A DNA stretch of 64,000 nt from Thermococcus sp. (GCF_015521605.1 NZ_WANV01000041.1:80605-144604); one strand, 5' to 3'. Positions 51,906 to 62,461 are shown, counted from the first letter of the stretch. A program made the numbers and translations. Notes: a model not told the origin generated them from the letters alone.

Positions 51906-53048
51906 TCAGCACTGCCTTTTCTTGGGCTCCTCTCCAAAGACCGCCATGTAAATCTTCCTGAACTCCTCCCAGGAGCCCCTTATTACCGGATGCTTCGGTA
52001 TGAACGGAATCTCGTCCTCGGGAAGGGTCGATAGCTCAAAAGTGCCTATCTCCTTGGCGATTCTGACTATCTCCTCCTTGTCCATACCGATGAGTGGCCT
52101 GTAAATCGGCAAATCGGTCGCCTGGCTGACTATGTACATGTTCTCAAGGGTCTGCGAGGCAACCTGACCGAGGGAGTCTCCCATGACGATGCCCTTTGCC
52201 CCGAACTCCCGGGCTATTCTGTCGGCGTGCTTCACCATCATGTACTTGCAGAAGACGCAGGTGTACTTCTCCTTCTTCATCTCGCGCAGTTTTTCAATGA
52301 TTTTCTCGCGGTTTTCGGGCTTGATGACTATCAGCTCGCCCTTTCCACCGTAGTGATACTTTTTGAGCTGGTTCCAGATTTTGCGAACCTTTTCGAGGGT
52401 CTGCTCGCCCATGTATATGTGGACTGGAATGACCTCAACGCCGCGCTTCATCATTAGGAAAGCCGCCACCGGTGAATCGATGCCGCCGCTGAGAAGAGCA
52501 ACGACCTTACCCTGCGTTCCTATCGGAAGGCCGCCCCAGGCGCGGATTTTGTCGACGTAGACGTATGCTTTCCCCTCCAGCAGCTCGACGCCGACCTCGA
52601 TGTCATAACTGTGCAGGTCAACCTCGCTCTCCTCGTTCTCAAGGATGTACTCCCCCACCTTCGCCTGAACCTCGGGGCTCTTGAGGGGGAACTCCTTGGT
52701 GATCCGCCTTGCGGTAACGCGAAACTTCGGCCTCTCAATGCCCAGCTCGCGCTTCTTCCTCCTGAAGAGCTTAAGCGCCGTCCGGTTGATCTTCTCCAGC
52801 TCGGCGTCGATCTCCATCGCCGGGGAGAGAGACACTATACCGAAGACCCTCCCGAGAACGTCGGTGGCCTCCCTCGCTTTGTTCGTCTTCACGAGGATTC
52901 TTCCATGCTTTGCCTCGACCTTCTTGAAGTCAACACCCTCGCTCACCAGTGCCTCGCGGATGTTGTTCATGAGGATGTTTTCGAACCATCTCCGGGTCTG
53001 CCTGGACTTCGTTCCTATCTCGCCGTATCTGACTATCACGACGTTCAT
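51906..53048 (-). CDS. thiI: tRNA 4-thiouridine sulfurtransferase ThiI
   Basis: Activates U8 of tRNA with ATP and inserts sulfur to form 4-thiouridine. 380 residues: NFLD/THUMP RNA-binding region (1-170, IVRYGEIGTKSRQTRRWFE), PP-loop SGGIDS (187-192), TCVFCKYM with Cys264/Cys267, and MGDSLGQVASQTLENM. No rhodanese domain, as usual in archaea, so the CxxC or an external sulfur source would be used. GGTGAGAGC precedes the ATG. Confidence 0.92.
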   Translation of the reverse strand: MNVVIVRYGEIGTKSRQTRRWFENILMNNIREALVSEGVDFKKVEAKHGRILVKTNKAREATDVLGRVFGIVSLSPAMEIDAELEKINRTALKLFRRKKRELGIERPKFRVTARRITKEFPLKSPEVQAKVGEYILENEESEVDLHSYDIEVGVELLEGKAYVYVDKIRAWGGLPIGTQGKVVALLSGGIDSPVAAFLMMKRGVEVIPVHIYMGEQTLEKVRKIWNQLKKYHYGGKGELIVIKPENREKIIEKLREMKKEKYTCVFCKYMMVKHADRIAREFGAKGIVMGDSLGQVASQTLENMYIVSQATDLPIYRPLIGMDKEEIVRIAKEIGTFELSTLPEDEIPFIPKHPVIRGSWEEFRKIYMAVFGEEPKKRQC

Positions 53049-53052
53049 GCTC

Positions 53053-53379
53053 TCACCCCAGTGCGTGAGGGAACTTGATGACTATCTCCACGTACTTCTG
53101 TATGACGATGTAGAGAACCACGGATATCAGGTAGGAGGAGAGCAAAATCAGCTCGTTCATCTCGAATATGTGGGCCGCTATGGCCTTCGCCCGGGGAGTA
53201 GCGTCCACTATGGCATGCATGTACTTTCTCTTGAGCCAGTGGTTTATCTGAATCGCCATGACAAGAAGGAGAACCCCAACCAGCCCCCACATCCTGCCAA
53301 GGGCCAGCATCAGGAACAACGTTGAGGCCATGATTATCCAGCCGCCGATGACGCCGAGCAGTATCACGAACTCTATCAT
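53053..53379 (-). CDS. Small membrane protein
   Basis: 108 residues with three hydrophobic segments and a basic loop (NHWLKRKYMHAIVDATPRAK). Four bases upstream of thiI on the same strand, so co-transcribed. No family recognised. Confidence 0.58.
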   Translation of the reverse strand: MIEFVILLGVIGGWIIMASTLFLMLALGRMWGLVGVLLLVMAIQINHWLKRKYMHAIVDATPRAKAIAAHIFEMNELILLSSYLISVVLYIVIQKYVEIVIKFPHALG

Positions 53380-53420
53380 CCTCCCACCAGTTGGAGTTGA
53401 CGGGGAGGGAATAAAAACGT

Positions 53421-54029
53421 TTAGATGAACCGGGTGACTTCTTCGAAGGTCTTTTTCCTTTTCCGGGGCCTGGGTTCAGTACGTGGATATCCCACGGGGA
53501 TAACCCCGACGAGGTAGTAGTTGTCATCGAGTCCCGCCAGCTCCCTGACCTCCCCCTCTATCCCCGGGAAATTGGTGACACCGATGTAGACCGTGCCGAG
53601 GCCGAGTTCAACCGCTTTCAGCATGAGGTTTTGAATCGCCATCGCCGCGCTTTCGACGCTCCATATGAATTCCAGCTCGTCGAACTCCCTTCCCTTGAGG
53701 AAGCGAACGCGCCTGTCGATAAAGACCGCGATGTAAACCGGCGCCCTGAACATGCCCTCCCCGTATATCCTCTCCCTGAGCTTCTCTATCTTCTCCTCGG
53801 ACAGATTCACGGCGCGGTAGTAGGCCTCCATGCCCTTTGCTATAAGGGCATAAATCCTTTCCCTGGCCTCTTCGCCCTTAAAAACCACGAAGAACCAGTT
53901 CTCCAGCCCGCTCGCGGTCGGGGCCCTCACCGCCGCTTCGATAAGCGCCCTAACCTGCTCCTCCGAAACTTCCTTCTCCGAGAAGTATCTCACCGAGGTT
54001 CTTCCAGATATCGCATCCCCGAGCTCCAC
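53421..54029 (-). CDS. Nitroreductase family FMN protein
   Basis: 202 residues. The FMN-binding start AISGRTSVRYFSEKEVSEEQ, APTASGLENWFFVV and the mid motif SVESAAMAIQNLMLKAVELGLGTVYIG are classic nitroreductase signatures; GVIPVGYPRTEPRPRKRK ends the protein. Uses NAD(P)H to reduce nitro, quinone or flavin substrates; substrate unknown. GTG start with GGGGTGAT upstream. Confidence 0.9.
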   Translation of the reverse strand: MELGDAISGRTSVRYFSEKEVSEEQVRALIEAAVRAPTASGLENWFFVVFKGEEARERIYALIAKGMEAYYRAVNLSEEKIEKLRERIYGEGMFRAPVYIAVFIDRRVRFLKGREFDELEFIWSVESAAMAIQNLMLKAVELGLGTVYIGVTNFPGIEGEVRELAGLDDNYYLVGVIPVGYPRTEPRPRKRKKTFEEVTRFI

Positions 54030-54123
54030 GTTATCACCCCTGAATTTTTCTCACGGCCATTAATCAGCCTTTCCGAAACCAAAGGTTTAAGAGAATTCCG
54101 GAGTAGTCCCAAGAGGTGAAAGC

Positions 54124-54837
54124 ATGTACGGATGGAGAGGTAGGCTCGGGCTTATAGTCCCCTCATCCAACACCACTATGGAGATGGAGCTTCACGAGGC
54201 CCTTCCCGAGGGAGTCTCGCTCCACACCGCGAGGGTTCCGCTCAGGAACGTCACCGAGGAGGAGCTCGTAAAGATGAACACCCTCGCCGTCGAGGCGGCG
54301 AAGCTTCTGAGAGACGCCGGAGTGGAGATGATACTCTACGGATGCACCAGCGGGTCGTTCATCGGAGGAAAGGACTACGAGAAGGAGCTTGAGGCCAAGA
54401 TAGAGGAGGAAGTTAACGTCCCGGTCGTCAGTACCAGCACGGCCGTTGTCGAGGCCCTCAAGATGCTCGACGCGAGGGACATACTCGTGATAACCCCCTA
54501 CACCGACGAGATAAACCAGCGGGAGAGGGAGTTCCTGGAGGCGAACGAGTTCAACGTGCTCGACATAAGGGGGCTGGGGATAGAGGACAACACCCGTATT
54601 GGAAAGCTTGAACCCCACGAGGCCTACCGCCTCGCCAAGGCGAGCTTCATGGACGAGGCCGATGCCGTGTTCATCAGCTGCACCAACCTGAGAACCTTCG
54701 AGATAATCGAGCCCCTCGAAGAAGACCTCGGTATTCCCGTTGTTACGAGCAACCAGGCGTCTCTGTGGCTCGCCTTGAGAGAAATGGACGTCATGGAAAG
54801 GATTCCATGGCTTGGAAGGCTTTTCACCGAGTTCTGA
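54124..54837 (+). CDS. Maleate isomerase / Asp-Glu racemase superfamily protein
   Basis: 237 residues with the two-cysteine catalytic pattern of the maleate isomerase/arylmalonate decarboxylase group: ILYGCTSGSFIGG in the first half and VFISCTNLRTFE in the second. The start RLGLIVPSSNTTMEMELHEALP is typical of maleate isomerases. Reaction unassigned. AGAGGTGAAAGC precedes the ATG. Confidence 0.85.
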   Translation: MYGWRGRLGLIVPSSNTTMEMELHEALPEGVSLHTARVPLRNVTEEELVKMNTLAVEAAKLLRDAGVEMILYGCTSGSFIGGKDYEKELEAKIEEEVNVPVVSTSTAVVEALKMLDARDILVITPYTDEINQREREFLEANEFNVLDIRGLGIEDNTRIGKLEPHEAYRLAKASFMDEADAVFISCTNLRTFEIIEPLEEDLGIPVVTSNQASLWLALREMDVMERIPWLGRLFTEF

Positions 54838-54927
54838 GCCTTTAACATTTTTCTGTCTACCCGCTTCCGAAATCCTTTTAAGAATTCACCCGCATTTTCT
54901 AAAGGTTAGTCACTGAGGGTGATACAA

Positions 54928-56307
54928 ATGAGGCTCCTTGATGAGGCCAGGGGGATTTCAGTGTACACCGCCTACAACACGAACGTGGACGCGATAACCT
55001 TTCTGAAGGGAGAGATAGTGGAGAGGCTCATAGACGAGTTCGGAGCTGAAGCGGTCAGGAAAAGGATGGACGACTACCCGAGGGAGATAAACGAGCCCCT
55101 GGACTTCGTTGCGAGACTGATCCACGCCCTCAAGACCGGCAAGCCCATGGCGGTTCCCCTCGTCAACGAGGAGCTCCACACATGGTTCGACTCCCACTTC
55201 AAATACGACGTTGAAAGGATGGGCGGCCAGGCCGGAATCATAGCCAACCTCCTCTCAAACCTGGATTTTAGGAAAGTGATAGTCTACACCCCCCACCTGG
55301 CCAAAAAGCAGGCCGAGATGTTCGTGGACAGGCCTAACCTCCTCTATCCGGTCGTCGAGGACGGCAGACTGACATTCAGACACCCCCGCGAGGCCTACAG
55401 GGAAGGCGACCCGATAAAGGTGAACCGCATCTTTGAATTCCGCGCTGGAACGACCTTCAGGCTCGGAAACGAGACGATACAGGTCCCCTTCTCGGGCAGA
55501 TTCATCGTTTCAGCGAGATTCGAGAGCATAAGGATTTACACCGATCCCGAGCTGAAGCGGTTCCTACCTGAGATTGGCCTCCAGGTCGATGGGGCCATCC
55601 TTTCGGGATACCAGGGAATAAAGCTCCGCTATTCTGATGGAAAGGACGCGAACCACTACCTGCGGGAGGCCAAGAAGGACATACTCCTGCTCAAGCGTGA
55701 GAAGGACGTTAAGGTTCACCTGGAGTTCGCCTCGATACAGAACCGCGAGCTGAGGAAGAAGGTCATCTACAACCTCTTCCCACTGGTTGACAGCGTCGGC
55801 ATGGACGAGGCGGAGATAGCCCACGTCCTCAACGCCCTCGGCTACTCCAAGCTCGCGGAGAGGATATTCACCTACAACCGCATAGAGGACACCGTGCTGG
55901 GCGGCAAAATCCTTGTTGACGAGATGAACCTTGAGGTGCTCCAGATACACACTATTTACTACATCATGTACATCACCCACTCGGACAACCCGCTGAGCGA
56001 GGAGGAGCTGAGGAGCAGTCTCGAACTCGCAACAACTCTGGCCGCTTCAAGGGCTTCCCTCGGCGACATAAAGAGCCCTGAAGACATAAAAGTGGGTATG
56101 GCGGTTCCGTACAACGAGTACGGCGAGTTCGTGAAGCTGCGCTTTGAGGAGGCAAAAAGGCGGCTGAGAACCCGGGAATACAAGGTCGTCATAATCCCGA
56201 CGAGGCTTGTCAGGAATCCCGTCTCGACCGTCGGCCTGGGCGATACCATCTCGGCGGGAGCCTTCACGAGCTATTTGGCGATGTTGAGGCAGAAGGGGGA
56301 GCTTTGA
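54928..56307 (+). CDS. pfkC: ADP-specific phosphofructokinase
   Basis: Phosphorylates fructose 6-phosphate with ADP in the modified Embden-Meyerhof pathway of Thermococcales. ~459 residues. VYTAYNTNVDAITFL at the N-terminus, REINEPLDFVARLIHALKTG, GGQAGIIANLL, the substrate clamp SGRFIVSARFESIRI and the ribokinase-fold active-site motif GLGDTISAG (Asp439) closely match known ADP-phosphofructokinases and differ from ADP-glucokinases. ATG 54928 is favoured by GAGGGTGAT upstream; GTG 54919 is less likely. Confidence 0.95.
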   Translation: MRLLDEARGISVYTAYNTNVDAITFLKGEIVERLIDEFGAEAVRKRMDDYPREINEPLDFVARLIHALKTGKPMAVPLVNEELHTWFDSHFKYDVERMGGQAGIIANLLSNLDFRKVIVYTPHLAKKQAEMFVDRPNLLYPVVEDGRLTFRHPREAYREGDPIKVNRIFEFRAGTTFRLGNETIQVPFSGRFIVSARFESIRIYTDPELKRFLPEIGLQVDGAILSGYQGIKLRYSDGKDANHYLREAKKDILLLKREKDVKVHLEFASIQNRELRKKVIYNLFPLVDSVGMDEAEIAHVLNALGYSKLAERIFTYNRIEDTVLGGKILVDEMNLEVLQIHTIYYIMYITHSDNPLSEEELRSSLELATTLAASRASLGDIKSPEDIKVGMAVPYNEYGEFVKLRFEEAKRRLRTREYKVVIIPTRLVRNPVSTVGLGDTISAGAFTSYLAMLRQKGEL

Positions 56308-56317
56308 ACCTCCAATT

Positions 56318-56341
56318 TTTGGTACAGTATATCGTACCAAA
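56318..56341. promoter_or_regulatory. Palindrome TTTGGTAC-N8-GTACCAAA, copy 1 at ATPase promoter
   Basis: A 24-base dyad with perfect 8-base arms directly upstream of the TTTATAAA box (56344-56351). Its inner 18 bases (56321-56338) recur 35 bases downstream with one mismatch. Placed where it could block TFB/TBP binding or bring in an activator. Confidence 0.65.
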
Positions 56342-56355
56342 TCTTTATAAACTTT

Positions 56356-56373
56356 GGTACAGTATATCATACC
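56356..56373. promoter_or_regulatory. Palindrome GGTAC-N8-ATACC, copy 2, ending at the start codon
   Basis: Second copy of the 18-base element, differing from copy 1 at a single base, located between the TATA box and the ATG, which it touches. With copy 1 it frames the promoter, an arrangement expected for tight control, possibly by the ATPase gene product itself or an unlinked regulator. Confidence 0.65.
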
Positions 56374-57690
56374 ATGAATCCAGAAGACATCAAACGCTAC
56401 ATTCGCCTCTTCCATGAGAGGGAGATTCCCAAAGTCATTGAGAGAGAAGTTAAGCCCTCCTTTGCTGAGGGGAGGACAACGGCAATAGTAGGACCCAGAC
56501 GATCTGGAAAGACTTACCTTCTCTACTCTCTGATTGGTGAGGACAGGGAAAAATACGTCTATCTCAATTTCGAAAACCCCCTGCTCTTTGGAATAACCGG
56601 AAGGGACTTTCCAAAAATCCTCGATGCCTACTATGACCTCTACCCTGAGAACGTTGGAGAAGATATCGCCTTTCTCCTCGACGAGATTCAAAACGTTCCA
56701 GGCTGGGAGATTGGAGTGAGGTATTTAACGGATGAGGGCTTTAAAGTGGCTGTCACGGGCTCGTCTTCAAGACTTCTCTCGAAGGAAATTGCCACCCAGC
56801 TCAGGGGCCGTTCCCTAACCTACACGCTTCTCCCACTTTCCTTCCGGGAATTTTTAAGGTTTAAGGGGACTTGGATTGAGAGGAGGGATCTCTACGGCCG
56901 TGAGATTCATAGGATAAAGAAACTTCTCGATGAGTACCTACGGTTTGGGGGGTTTCCAGAGGTAGTTCTCCTCAAAGACAAAATCAGAATCCTTGAGGAG
57001 TACCTTTCGGTGATGATAACCAAGGACATCATCGAGAGGCATAGTATTCGAAACGTCGCTCTCATAGAAAGCGTCATCAGGCTACTCCTCTCAAGCTACG
57101 CCAAGTACACTTCCTACAGCTCCATACACGGCTTTTTGAAGTCAGAGTTCGGGACATCGAAGACAACCGTCCTCGAATACCTCAAGGCCCTTGGGGATTC
57201 TTTCTTCGTCTTCTTCCTGCCGAGGTACGCCCGTTCCGAGAAGGAATCGCAGAGAGCCCCAAAGAAGGTTTATCTCGTTGATACAGGCTTTTCACTGTTC
57301 TCACGCAAAGACGTTGCTAAGGACATGGAAAACGCAGTTTTCCTTGAGCTGATGAGACTCAAACACTACTTCAATCCCCTGCTTGATGTTTACTACTACG
57401 GCGGCTCTGGGGAGAAAGAGGTTGACTTTGTGCTCGTTGAGTCCGGGAGGGTTGTTGAGCTGATTCAGGTCACTCAGGATTTATCTGAGAGCAAGGACAG
57501 GGAAGTCTCAGCCCTCGTCGAGGCGGGGAGAAGATTGGGGTGTAAAAACCTGACGGTGGTAACGCTCGACGAAGAGGGGGATGTGGAAGCGGATTGGGGA
57601 AAGGTGAAGGTCGTTCCGCTGTGGAAGTTTCTGCTCGAAATCACTCCATCAGCCCCTCTATCAGCCTTGCCTTCTCCTGAGCCTTTCTGA
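56374..57690 (+). CDS. AAA ATPase of the archaeal AAA_14/DUF4143 family
   Basis: 438 residues. P-loop GPRRSGKT (40-47), Walker B FLLDEIQ (103-106), sensor [20 protein letters not shown], then [10 protein letters not shown] and a winged-helix region, ending in a DUF4143-type nuclease-like fold ([27 protein letters not shown]) where the usual ExK reads QxT, so nuclease activity is doubtful. The mRNA should be leaderless, the TATA box lying 23-30 bases upstream. The 3' end overlaps the convergent xerA gene by 50 bases. These ATPases are multicopy and patchily distributed in archaea; their role is unknown. Confidence 0.85.
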   Translation: MNPEDIKRYIRLFHEREIPKVIEREVKPSFAEGRTTAIVGPRRSGKTYLLYSLIGEDREKYVYLNFENPLLFGITGRDFPKILDAYYDLYPENVGEDIAFLLDEIQNVPGWEIGVRYLTDEGFKVAVTGSSSRLLSKEIATQLRGRSLTYTLLPLSFREFLRFKGTWIERRDLYGREIHRIKKLLDEYLRFGGFPEVVLLKDKIRILEEYLSVMITKDIIERHSIRNVALIESVIRLLLSSYAKYTSYSSIHGFLKSEFGTSKTTVLEYLKALGDSFFVFFLPRYARSEKESQRAPKKVYLVDTGFSLFSRKDVAKDMENAVFLELMRLKHYFNPLLDVYYYGGSGEKEVDFVLVESGRVVELIQVTQDLSESKDREVSALVEAGRRLGCKNLTVVTLDEEGDVEADWGKVKVVPLWKFLLEITPSAPLSALPSPEPF

Positions 57691-58483
57691 GGTGCTCGAC
57701 GGTGACTTTGGTGTAGATCTGCGTTGTCGAGAGGTTGGAGTGGCCGAGCAGCTCTTGAATCGCCCTTATATCGACGCCGTTTTCGAGCATGTGCGTCGCG
57801 AAGCTGTGGCGGAGCATGTGGGGTGTGACCTTGACTCCTGCCTTCTGGCCGTACTTCCTGAGGAGATACCATACGGTCTTGGTGGATATCCTGTCCTTTT
57901 CTCTGCGTCCCTCTTCAACGAGGAGGTACTCGCTGGAGTCCGTTCTCGTCTTAAGGTAGGATTTTATTGCCTCCATTAGAAAGCCCGGAACCGGGACGAC
58001 CCTGTCCTTTGCACCCTTGCCCCCACGGATGACTATGAGCGAGCGCTCGAAGTCAACATCGGACCTCTTCAGGTTACACAGCTCACTTACCCTGAGGCCC
58101 GCGCCGTAGAGGAGGAGAACTATCAGCCTGTCGCGCCGTTTCGTCGGGGGGATGACGGAGAGAAGCCTCTTAACTTCCTCTCTCGTCAGGGCCTTGGGAA
58201 GACTCCTCGGCACCTTCGGCGGCTTGAGCTTTTCAGCTTCCTCATCGTAGCCCTCGAAGCGGAAGTAGGAGCGCAGTGCCTGAACGACCAGGTTTAGACT
58301 CTTGTTGGAGTAGCCCTCCTTCCTAAGCCTGGCGAGAAAGCGGAGGGCGGAGCGGGAGTTGAGCTTTCCGCCCCACTCAAGGTAGCGCCTCACGTAGTAG
58401 GAGTACATCCTAATCGTGTTCGAGCTCTTTCCCTCAAGGTCGAGGTACGTCTCGTACTCTTCCAGGGTCTCGTTTATGTCCAT
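57641..58483 (-). CDS. xerA: Archaeal Xer tyrosine recombinase
   Basis: Resolves chromosome dimers by recombination at dif. 280 residues: SAM-like core-binding domain (1-95) and catalytic domain with R131 ([10 protein letters not shown]), K156 (GGKGAKD), H222 and R225 ([11 protein letters not shown]), H248 (LLGHSN) and nucleophile Y257 (TQIYTKV), all intact. It follows the Toprim coiled-coil gene with a one-base gap. The length and lack of integrase-like features favour the housekeeping XerA rather than a mobile element. Confidence 0.93.
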   Translation of the reverse strand: MDINETLEEYETYLDLEGKSSNTIRMYSYYVRRYLEWGGKLNSRSALRFLARLRKEGYSNKSLNLVVQALRSYFRFEGYDEEAEKLKPPKVPRSLPKALTREEVKRLLSVIPPTKRRDRLIVLLLYGAGLRVSELCNLKRSDVDFERSLIVIRGGKGAKDRVVPVPGFLMEAIKSYLKTRTDSSEYLLVEEGRREKDRISTKTVWYLLRKYGQKAGVKVTPHMLRHSFATHMLENGVDIRAIQELLGHSNLSTTQIYTKVTVEHLRKAQEKARLIEGLME

Positions 58484-58484
58484 A

Positions 58485-59384
58485 TCACAGCCCCTTTAGG
58501 AGTCCCTCAATGTCGTCGGGCTTTACCTCGGCGTTTTCAATGACCTCAGGTTCTCTCCGGGCTTCGGGCTCCGGGGGCTTCGGCGGCTCCTCAACGGGGG
58601 GCCTTGGCGGCTTGGGAGGCTCCTCTTTTATGGTCATGCTGAGGTAAACCGTCCTGAGGAGCTCGTCAACGAGGCCTTTGTCCTCGGCAAATATGTAGCC
58701 CTGTCCCACTATCACCCTGCCCGCCAGGCCGAGCTTCTCGACGGCCTTTCCAATGTACGCCTCATCTGGAACCGGCTCCGCTGGGAAGAGCGACTTCCAG
58801 GCTTCGTCAATCCTGTAAATGTTCCTTGAGCTCTCAAGGAGCGCCTTAAGGCCTTCGTTCTCCTCCTTGAGCTTTTCGTTTTCCTCTCTCAGCTCCTCGC
58901 ATGCCTTAGCAACCGCCTCGTACTCCTCCTTGAGCTTCCTGTACTCCTCCCCCAGGCCGTCGTAGCGACCTTTGAGGTCAAGGAGCTGGTTTCTGAGCGC
59001 CATATACTCGGGGAGTATCTGAAGGCTCTTGAGGCCGGCGCGGACGAGGGTGTTCTTAAGCTCCTTCCTGACGAGTTCGACGTCAACGTGCTCCAGATCG
59101 TGGCCGAGGGGAAGCTTCATCCTTTCAACGTGGCCAACCATCTCCCCCAGCTCGTTGAAGAGCCTCTCTGCCAGATCCCTGCCAACGCGGTCGGCGTCGG
59201 TCGCTATGATGAGGAGGTCTGCCCCAGCGGCGGCGCTCTTCGCTATCTCGACATTAGTTGTCGGGATTATGGATGAGATCGTTATGTTGTATTCGCTTCC
59301 TAAAGCGAGGCCCTGAAGGGCTTTGCTTACAACTTCCACGTCACTCGCACCTTCAACCAGAATTCTAACATCGACTATGGCCAT
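58485..59384 (-). CDS. Toprim domain protein with coiled coil and proline-rich region
   Basis: About 299 residues. N-terminal Toprim fold: [16 protein letters not shown] with Glu11, and [19 protein letters not shown] with Asp63/Asp65. A coiled coil follows (about 130-195, Glu/Lys heptads), then a globular part with [19 protein letters not shown], and a Pro-rich segment ([19 protein letters not shown]) before an acidic end. It resembles archaeal Toprim proteins of unknown function. Co-transcribed with xerA, suggesting a chromosome-related role. ATG 59384 is favoured by GGTGAT upstream. Confidence 0.78.
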   Translation of the reverse strand: MAIVDVRILVEGASDVEVVSKALQGLALGSEYNITISSIIPTTNVEIAKSAAAGADLLIIATDADRVGRDLAERLFNELGEMVGHVERMKLPLGHDLEHVDVELVRKELKNTLVRAGLKSLQILPEYMALRNQLLDLKGRYDGLGEEYRKLKEEYEAVAKACEELREENEKLKEENEGLKALLESSRNIYRIDEAWKSLFPAEPVPDEAYIGKAVEKLGLAGRVIVGQGYIFAEDKGLVDELLRTVYLSMTIKEEPPKPPRPPVEEPPKPPEPEARREPEVIENAEVKPDDIEGLLKGL

Positions 59385-59433
59385 TCCCATCACCTCACGG
59401 GGTCGTTACCCCTGTAGAACTAGGACGGCTCCT

Positions 59434-60150
59434 TTAAAAATCCTCCTCCAGCTCGATGTACAGGCTCGGCCTTTCAAGGACAACCCTCCCATCGGCAAGG
59501 AGGGACAGGCTCAGTGCGTGGATTTCAACTCCGGCCTTTTCAGCCTCGGCGAGCAGTTTCGCTATCTCGGGGTCACCCCGTCTGTAGGGCCGGAACTTCT
59601 CAACGCCCGGCATGGCCCCGATGAAGAATATCATGGCGTTCTTCCCAGCCTTCGAGAGTCCTATCAGCTCCATGATGTGCTTCCGTCCCCTGACGCTCGG
59701 GCAGTCCGGGTACATTGCGTACTCACCGTTATCTCCGCCGCGCAGGACGGCGCTCTTCATTTCGGCGTACACCTCGCCCCAGGGACACTCGAAGAGATAA
59801 TCCAGGCGGGATTTTCCGACGGTGATTTCCTTCCTCTTTATCCTGCAGTTCCTGAGCCAGGGGATCAGACCTAACTCCAATGCCCTCTCAAAGGCCTTAG
59901 CCTGGGTTCGCGTGTCTATCACCGCTCCCCTTCCATTCAGGTCCTCAAAGGCCACCAGAACGAAATCCGTCTTTCCACCGCTCCTGGGCGTACAGAATGC
60001 CCTCCTGCCCGGGATCATAAACTCCTCCAAGCGGCCGGTGTTGGTCACCAGAGCTCTCCTCTCCTCACCATCAACCTCCACCAGCGCCACGAAGCGGTTG
60101 AGCCTTCTGAGGAATGTGCAGGGCACGGTCTTAAGTCTGAGCAACTCCAT
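59434..60150 (-). CDS. sfsA: SfsA family protein (sugar fermentation stimulation protein homologue)
   Basis: 238 residues. TFLRRLNRFVALVEVDGEERRALVTNTGRLEEF, the EMKSAVLRG motif and the segment ending YPDCPSVRGRKHIMELI are diagnostic of SfsA, a nuclease-like OB/PD-(D/E)XK fold with nucleic-acid binding. Function in archaea unknown. Separate from the Toprim gene by about 50 bases, same strand. Confidence 0.9.
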   Translation of the reverse strand: MELLRLKTVPCTFLRRLNRFVALVEVDGEERRALVTNTGRLEEFMIPGRRAFCTPRSGGKTDFVLVAFEDLNGRGAVIDTRTQAKAFERALELGLIPWLRNCRIKRKEITVGKSRLDYLFECPWGEVYAEMKSAVLRGGDNGEYAMYPDCPSVRGRKHIMELIGLSKAGKNAMIFFIGAMPGVEKFRPYRRGDPEIAKLLAEAEKAGVEIHALSLSLLADGRVVLERPSLYIELEEDF

Positions 60151-60197
60151 GTGGAAAAATTCGCCCGGGGACTAAAAAGCCTTTGGGCGGCACCTAA

Positions 60198-61304
<1,107 letters not shown>

Positions 61305-61382
61305 CTCCCCCTCTTTTCTTCCGCCAAATTTAAAAACCAGTTTGAGTACTCCACGGGGGACGAGTGAACAAGGGTGCCCCTC

Positions 61383-62084
61383 ATGGAATCAGAAGTGGCA
61401 GAAGTGCCTTTCTCGGGCCGCTGGGAATCCATGGTAGCGATTGCCGCAAATCCGGGCGAGCTGTTTCCATCGTTTCCGTACCGGGCCAGGCTCGTAAGGG
61501 AGGGCGATAGAACCCTCGTCAGCCTGTCGGTCAGGAGGTTCCTCATGAAGTTCGACTTTGAGGGAGTTCTTGAGTTCACCTTCGGCGAGCCCTTCGTGAC
61601 CTACGTCATGAAGGGAAGGAAAGGCCTTCTCATACTCTCCTTCGCGGCGGAGGAGGGCACTCTCCTGGCCAGGGCGTCAGCAGATATAGACGGCGAACGG
61701 AGGTTGAGGAAAAAGCTGCGCTTCCTCGCCGCAGAGTCCGGCAAAACTCTGGCCAGGATGGCCGAGAGCTATGAAGCCGCGGCGCCAAAGATCATCGGCT
61801 CTCCCACGGATTTCGTTGTTCAGGACTTTGACCCGTCCCTTCTGCCCCACATAATCAGGTACGTGAGGCTGAAACTTAGAAAGTCCTCGTTCACGCTCGT
61901 TGGCAACAACGGAAGAGAGAGGTTCTCGGTAAAGATAAGAGACGACGTGGTTGAGAGGGTCGAGCACGAGGGGCCCACCGGAAGCGCCATAATAGAGGTG
62001 GAAAAGAGCGTTCTGGATGTTACTGAGGAGGACTTCCTCGGCATCGAAGCCGGGGGGAAGTATGAAATCAGAGTTCCCCGGTAG
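61383..62084 (+). CDS. Hypothetical protein, possibly SRPBCC-like fold
   Basis: About 233 residues. The first ~130 (FSGRWESMVAIAANPGELFPSFP, VSLSVRRFLMKFDFEGVLEFTFG, KGRKGLLILSFAAEEGTLLARASADI) show the long strand-rich pattern of START/SRPBCC domains such as CoxG, followed by a helical and beta C-terminal half. ATG 61383 is favoured by AGGGTG upstream; GTG 61374 is possible. No family confirmed. Confidence 0.5.
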   Translation: MESEVAEVPFSGRWESMVAIAANPGELFPSFPYRARLVREGDRTLVSLSVRRFLMKFDFEGVLEFTFGEPFVTYVMKGRKGLLILSFAAEEGTLLARASADIDGERRLRKKLRFLAAESGKTLARMAESYEAAAPKIIGSPTDFVVQDFDPSLLPHIIRYVRLKLRKSSFTLVGNNGRERFSVKIRDDVVERVEHEGPTGSAIIEVEKSVLDVTEEDFLGIEAGGKYEIRVPR

Positions 62085-62412
62085 CGGGTTCAGCCGCCTC
62101 GTCGTCTTGCAGCTCTTCCTCGGAGAACTCCCCGGGGTTCGTGTTCTCCTCGTTCAAAGCAACCGGCAGGACAGACTTGAGTGGAACCTCCGCCTTCCGT
62201 TCAAGCTCCTTCTCAAACCTTTTCCACTCGTACCAGAAGAACAGTGCCCCCACGATAATTCCAAATACTGCAAACGGCCATTTTGGCGGCAGGGGCAGCC
62301 CGCGGTGCCACGTATGAAGCAGGAAGTTCTGATAGAAGAACAGGTACGCAAGCCAGGCTATTATAACCGCCTCCACCGAGTATTCAATGAGTCTCTGGTC
62401 CTTCTCGTCCAC
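62068..62412 (-). CDS. Small membrane protein with acidic C-terminal tail
   Basis: About 114 residues: two hydrophobic helices (VEAVIIAWLAYLFFYQNFLL and WPFAVFGIIVGALFFWYEWKRF), then a Glu-rich tail (NPGEFSEEELQDDEAAEPATGEL). GTG 62412 with AGGTGAG upstream is favoured; the in-frame ATG at 62463 would overlap the divergent XPD start. The tail overlaps the 3' end of the convergent gene by 17 bases. Confidence 0.55.
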   Translation of the reverse strand: MDEKDQRLIEYSVEAVIIAWLAYLFFYQNFLLHTWHRGLPLPPKWPFAVFGIIVGALFFWYEWKRFEKELERKAEVPLKSVLPVALNEENTNPGEFSEEELQDDEAAEPATGEL

Positions 62413-62461
62413 ACCGCTCACCTGGGGAAAAGTTAAAAGCGAGCCGTTAAAACTCTTTCCC

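Noticed and set aside
53045..53527. 160-residue minus-strand frame bridging the nitroreductase and the small membrane protein
   Set aside because: It is an out-of-frame overlap of two genes that each have a good start and hydrophobic or FMN-binding pattern.
57641..58483. Reading the tyrosine recombinase as the integrase of a mobile element together with the ATPase at 56374
   Set aside because: It has the compact XerA form, with no attachment-site duplication or tRNA gene nearby, and its partner is a housekeeping-like Toprim gene; the ATPase is convergent and has its own promoter.
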